Shown in pieces: positions 6,001 to 6,753 of a DNA stretch of 6,753 nucleotides. The translations under genes and the position numbers were made by a program. Each line of letters begins with the position of its first letter. Within the stretch, counting starts at the first letter, position 1. Under the pieces are notes generated by a model, which ran no database searches, was not told where the DNA came from, and was given only the letters and a program-made list of their open reading frames with translations. Origin of the DNA: Candidatus Hodarchaeota archaeon (GTDB taxonomy: Archaea > Asgardarchaeota > Heimdallarchaeia > Hodarchaeales > Hodarchaeaceae); NCBI GenBank assembly GCA_016840305.1, contig JAEOSP010000148.1, forward strand, positions 1 through 6,753. Reading direction: 5' to 3'.

Positions 6001-6753
6001 ACTGCCGGTGGAATCGATAATATCACAGGTACTGTTGCTGACAATCAGAGTACTTTCAATAGTGGAATAACCAGTAGTTCCTTTAAGTATTCGCAGTTTA
6101 ACTGGACTGCATCAAGCTATATTATTCAAAATGCACCAATTGATGTTAATTTAATAGGTTCAATATGGATTGAAGATGATCAATTATTAACTATTAGGAA
6201 CGTTAATGTAACTTTTACAATCATTGTATGGGATAGATGCAATAATACCAACTCCCTTAGTATACAAATTTGGCATGATGACACACCACCAACAATCACG
6301 TACAACGATCCTACAGAAGGTGCAGATACTCCATTAGGGTCATTTTATATCCCTACAGATGAATCAACGACAGATTTTGACATTGATTTTGGGGTTACTG
6401 GTGGTAAATCCTTCTATAGTGGATTAACTAAAGCTGAGTATCGTGCTGATGATGGATCTGGATGGATTACCATTTTTGATAATTCTCTTACTCCAACAAC
6501 AAGTGATAATACAACTAATTGGAAAATTCTAGACTGGACAAATACGCTATTTAATGGAAATAATACCATAGATCTTAGAGTAGCTGATAAAGCTGGTAAT
6601 GTTCTTATTCATGTATATGCTCCTAATGTATCTGGATTTAATTTACGTTATGACTCTCAAGGGCCTTTGATAGTCAGTATTGCTGTTCAGGGAGATGAAA
6701 CGGGTATACCTCAACCCTCACTTTATGATTGGAATGGTTCTGATTTTCAGCTA
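1..6753 (+). CDS. Interior of a giant Ig-like repeat surface protein (partial at both ends)
   Basis: Frame 1 is open for all 2251 codons, with no TAA, TAG or TGA, so both ends of the gene lie outside the window; internal ATG codons (the first is residue 52) sit inside repeats and are not starts. About 19 tandem units of 111-125 residues carry D-x-V-G-N near the end of each unit and D-N-x-A-P at the junctions, which is typical of Ig-like beta-sandwich arrays in secreted prokaryotic proteins. Each canonical unit also has Y-L-Y-Y and Y-Y-S-N-D-Q-x-M strands. The composition (Asn/Asp/Ser/Thr/Tyr/Gly-rich, few Lys/Arg, eight Cys in all) and abundant N-x-S/T sequons point to an exported, probably glycosylated protein. 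No signal peptide, transmembrane anchor, sorting signal or enzyme motif is visible, because the ends are missing. The role is inferred as a structural stalk or adhesin. I recognise the fold style but not the specific family. It could also be part of an S-layer or cell-cell contact protein. Confidence 0.95.
76..438 (+). repeat. Ig-like unit A (residues 26-146), atypical
   Basis: Starts at linker D-N-Y-D-P. It keeps S-P-Y-L-Y, M-Y-Y-S-N and Y-D-L-V-G-N, but N-G-G-G replaces D-Q-x-M. The middle loop is longer than usual, with a Gly/Ser/Thr/His-rich stretch (about residues 87-110) in place of D-F-G-E-T. The sequon N-S-S at residue 83 occupies the place where other units have N-A-T-G. At 121 residues it is one of the longer units. 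Confidence 0.8.
439..777 (+). repeat. Ig-like unit B (residues 147-259)
   Basis: Starts at linker D-D-N-A-P. Shows I-I-E-N-S, L-L-Y-Y, L-Y-Y-S-N-D-Q-I-M, a loop with sequon N-G-T, A-F-G-E-T-P, and Y-D-R-V-G-N-S before the next linker. Canonical length of 113 residues. Confidence 0.85.
778..1125 (+). repeat. Ig-like unit C (residues 260-375)
   Basis: Starts at linker D-T-D-G-P. Shows S-E-F-L-H-Y, L-Y-F-S-N-T-N-P-S-M-N-E (a longer turn, shared with unit J), F-T-I-R-V-N-G-S, the loop G-L-L-N-A-T-G-E-D-D, then Y-Y-E-L and Y-D-R-C-G-N. The Cys (residue 363) sits where Val normally is. It closely resembles unit D next to it. Confidence 0.85.
1126..1470 (+). repeat. Ig-like unit D (residues 376-490)
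   Basis: Starts at linker D-N-N-G-P. Shows F-L-H-Y, L-Y-Y-S-N-D-Q-P-M, F-T-I-R-V-N-A-T, the loop L-K-N-A-T-G-E-D-E-F-G-E-T-G-V, Y-Y-E-L-S-Y, and F-D-M-C-G-N. The Cys at residue 478 matches that of unit C. Bases 1300-1319 are identical to 5773-5792 in unit Q. Confidence 0.85.
1471..1812 (+). repeat. Ig-like unit E (residues 491-604), divergent
   Basis: Starts at linker D-N-N-G-P. It keeps S-D-F-I-H-L-Y and F-D-K-V-N-N-S, but L-T-L-Y-V-S-T replaces the Y-Y-S-N-D-Q-x-M segment, and the Gly-rich loop is replaced by a Tyr-rich stretch (about residues 540-575). The length of 114 residues is normal, so this looks like drift or replacement of the core rather than truncation. Confidence 0.75.
1813..2172 (+). 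repeat. Ig-like unit F (residues 605-724), divergent
   Basis: Starts at linker D-L-T-N-P. It has S-D-F-V-H-I and F-F-F-S-D-N-M-P in place of Y-Y-S-N-D-Q, then a G-V-G-G-S-G loop, A-F-G-S-S-P, and D-R-V-N-N-N. There is an extra acidic/proline stretch, D-P-T-D-P-E-N-G, near residues 688-695. 120 residues. Confidence 0.75.
2173..2532 (+). repeat. Ig-like unit G (residues 725-844), divergent
   Basis: Starts at linker D-N-Y-A-P. It keeps I-L-A-I-L-E-D, E-Y-M-Y-N, L-Y-Y-S-N (followed by V-G-S-G-S rather than D-Q-x-M) and F-D-Y-V-G-N-N. The central region is Gly/Thr/Ser-rich with no N-A-T-G or D-F-G-E-T. 120 residues. Confidence 0.78.
2533..2865 (+). repeat. Ig-like unit H (residues 845-955)
   Basis: Starts at linker D-N-T-P-P. 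Shows S-E-F-I-Y-Y, F-Y-Y-S-N-D-Q-T-M-A-E-S-F, S-G-L-Y-K-A-N-A-S-E-F-G-D, F-E-L-S-F-T-I-N-Q-G-E and P-T-F-T-L-H-V-W-D-N-V. The usual G of D-x-V-G-N is Glu here (D-N-V-E-N). Its closest relative is unit P. Confidence 0.85.
2866..3207 (+). repeat. Ig-like unit I (residues 956-1069)
   Basis: Starts at linker D-N-T-P-P. Shows S-D-Y-L-Y-Y-D, L-F-F-S-N-D-Q-P-M, the loop S-G-S-G-R-K-N-A-T-G-E, Y-Y-E-L, N-I-V-Q-S-D-D-V-S-D-G and L-F-D-N-V-G-N-S. Cys1067 lies just before the next linker. Its closest relative is unit Q, with R-K-N-A-T-G and D-D-V-S-D-G shared exactly. Confidence 0.87.
3208..3558 (+). repeat. Ig-like unit J (residues 1070-1186)
   Basis: Starts at linker D-N-T-A-P. Shows V-I-E-S-S-E-Y-L-Y-Y-D, L-F-Y-S-N-T-T-P-S-M-N-E (the long turn also seen in unit C), F-T-I-R-I-T-G-S-D, G-A-G-R-L-N-A-T-G, D-F-G-E, Y-Y-E-L-T-Y and I-Y-D-N-V-G-N-S-N-S. 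Cys1184 precedes the next linker. Confidence 0.87.
3559..3909 (+). repeat. Ig-like unit K (residues 1187-1303)
   Basis: Starts at linker D-N-D-A-P. Shows S-D-Y-L-Y-Y-S, L-F-Y-S-N-D-Q-S-M-S-E-T-F, a shortened loop S-G-V-A-N-V-T-G, D-F-G-E-T-P-T-T-T-T, Y-T-I-S-Q-S-E and W-D-R-V-G-N-V-N. No Cys. Confidence 0.86.
3910..4257 (+). repeat. Ig-like unit L (residues 1304-1419)
   Basis: Starts at linker D-N-A-A-P. Shows S-D-F-L-Y-Y-S, L-L-Y-Y-S-N-Q-H-F-G (D-Q-x-M lost), G-S-G-L-L-R-I-D-G-S (the loop sequon is lost, with D replacing N), D-T-P-S-D and I-T-F-T-V-F-D-R-V-N-N-V. It shares the P-S-D and V-F-D-R-V segments with adjacent unit M. Confidence 0.84.
4258..4599 (+). repeat. Ig-like unit M (residues 1420-1533)
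   Basis: Starts at linker D-N-T-A-P. Shows I-Y-Y-D-S-S, L-Y-Y-S-N-D-Q-V-M, G-G-G-A-G-L-L-N-L-T-G-S-S, D-L-P-S-D, I-N-Q-G-E-S and I-T-F-S-V-F-D-R-V-G-N-V-N-S-S. Confidence 0.85.
4600..4935 (+). repeat. Ig-like unit N (residues 1534-1645)
   Basis: Starts at linker D-N-L-A-P. Shows I-I-E-S-S-N-N-L-Y-Y-D, F-Y-Y-S-N-N-Q-V-M, S-G-V-G-L-L-K-A-N-G-S-S-D-F-G-E-T-P-E-D, I-V-S-Q-G-D and L-D-L-V-G-N-V-N-S. Cys1643 precedes the next linker (L-S-C-I-L-D-N). It is a near copy of unit O in the loop region. Confidence 0.86.
4936..5274 (+). repeat. Ig-like unit O (residues 1646-1758)
   Basis: Starts at linker D-N-N-A-P. Shows S-I-I-E-F-S-E-F-L-Y-Y-S, F-Y-Y-S-N-D-Q-T-M, F-T-I-R-F, S-G-L-L-K-A-S-G-S-S-D-F-G-G-E-T-P-E-D, Y-D-L-S-Y-T-V and Y-D-Q-V-G-N-S. 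Compared with unit N it has one extra Gly codon in D-F-G-G-E (around base 5119), and Ser replaces the loop Asn, so the sequon is gone. Cys1756 precedes the linker. Confidence 0.86.
5275..5607 (+). repeat. Ig-like unit P (residues 1759-1869)
   Basis: Starts at linker D-N-T-N-P. Shows F-L-Y-Y-D, L-Y-Y-S-N-D-Q-S-M-A-E-T-F, S-G-L-Q-K-V-N-A-S-E-F-G-D, Y-E-L-S-F-V-V-N-Q-G-E and P-T-F-T-I-K-V-W-D-N-V-G-N-S. N-A-S-E-F-G-D, N-Q-G-E and P-T-F-T are shared only with unit H. Both units are 111 residues. Confidence 0.86.
5608..5943 (+). repeat. Ig-like unit Q (residues 1870-1981)
   Basis: Starts at linker D-N-L-A-P. Shows L-E-S-S-D-F-L-Y-Y-D, L-Y-F-S-N-N-Q-P-M, S-G-A-G-R-K-N-A-T-G-E-D-E-F-G-D, S-I-V-Q-N-D-D-V-S-D-G and L-Y-D-Q-V-G-N. 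Cys1979 precedes the next linker. This is the last unit with the full canonical motif set. Confidence 0.87.
5944..6276 (+). repeat. Transitional Ig-like unit R (residues 1982-2092)
   Basis: Starts at linker D-N-T-A-P and ends with V-W-D-R-C-N-N-T-N-S and a last strand before D-D-T-P-P, so the frame of the repeat is kept. It lacks L-Y-Y, Y-Y-S-N-D-Q-x-M and N-A-T-G-x-D-F-G-E. The middle has W-Y-N-T-A-G-G, an N-I-T-G sequon and a Ser/Thr-rich stretch. Cys2080 is in the D-x-C-N-N position, as in units C and D. Confidence 0.72.
6277..6651 (+). repeat. Ig-like domain S of a different subtype (residues 2093-2217)
   Basis: Starts at D-D-T-P-P-T-I-T and holds S-G-L-T-K-A-E-Y-R-A-D-D-G-S-G-W, a D-W-T-N-T-L segment, then N-N-T-I-D-L-R-V-A-D-K-A-G-N. 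A Y-R-x-D-[DG]-G-x-W strand, then W-x-x-x-L, then I-x-L-x-V-x-D-x-A-G-N is an arrangement I associate with Ig-like domains of archaeal and bacterial surface proteins. None of the tyrosine-rich motifs of units A-Q is present, so this marks the end of the homogeneous array. Confidence 0.7.
6652..6753 (+). repeat. N-terminal part of the next domain, cut by the window edge
   Basis: Residues 2218-2251 start with D-S-Q-G-P-L-I-V-S-I, which fits the linker plus first strand of another unit. The following residues (G-D-E-T-G-I-P-Q-P-S, W-N-G-S-D) do not match the canonical repeat. Too short to classify. Confidence 0.55.

Overview
The whole window is the interior of one very large plus-strand protein gene. 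Frame 1 reads without a stop from base 1 to base 6753 (2251 codons), and neither the true start nor the stop lies inside. There is no intergenic DNA, RNA gene, mobile element, CRISPR array, promoter or terminator to report. Residue numbers below count from the first codon of the window.

The protein is an array of about 19 tandem units (called A to S here) of roughly 111-125 residues. Each has the look of an extracellular Ig-like beta-sandwich domain. A canonical unit runs in this order: linker D-N-x-A-P; hydrophobic strand ending in I-E-S-S; S-[DE]-[FY]-L-Y-Y; a short turn; L-Y-Y-S-N-D-Q-x-M; F-T-I-R-V; a Gly/Ser/Asp loop ending S-G-L-x-N-A-T-G; D-F-G-E-T; Y-Y-E-L-x-Y-x-I-x-Q-G-E; I-T-I-W-x-Y-D-x-V-G-N-S; last strand; next D-N-x-A-P. 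The D-x-x-G-N followed about 10-17 residues later by D-x-x-x-P is the usual signature of repeated Ig-like domains in prokaryotic surface proteins. The paired tyrosine-rich strands and S-N-D-Q-x-M are specific to this array, and I cannot assign them to a named family.

Layout: bases 1-75 are the tail of an earlier unit. Unit A (76-438) is atypical, B-D (439-1470) are canonical, E-G (1471-2532) are strongly divergent, and H-Q (2533-5943) form ten canonical units in a row. R (5944-6276) is transitional, and S (6277-6651) is a different Ig-like type with a Y-R-x-D-D-G-x-G-W motif. Bases 6652-6753 begin a further domain. Within the array there are adjacent look-alikes (C/D, L/M, N/O) and a duplicated two-unit block (H-I and P-Q), so it grew by several rounds of duplication.

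Organism: the DNA is clearly AT-rich and uses the standard code. The protein is rich in Asn, Asp, Ser, Thr, Tyr and Gly, low in Lys, Arg and Cys, and full of N-x-S/T sequons, one of them at a conserved place in most units. This fits a giant secreted or surface-anchored protein of an archaeon; an Asgard-type or other mesophilic archaeal lineage is my guess from style alone. A bacterium cannot be excluded. The likely role is structural: a long stalk, adhesin or cell-surface fibre. No catalytic motif was seen.
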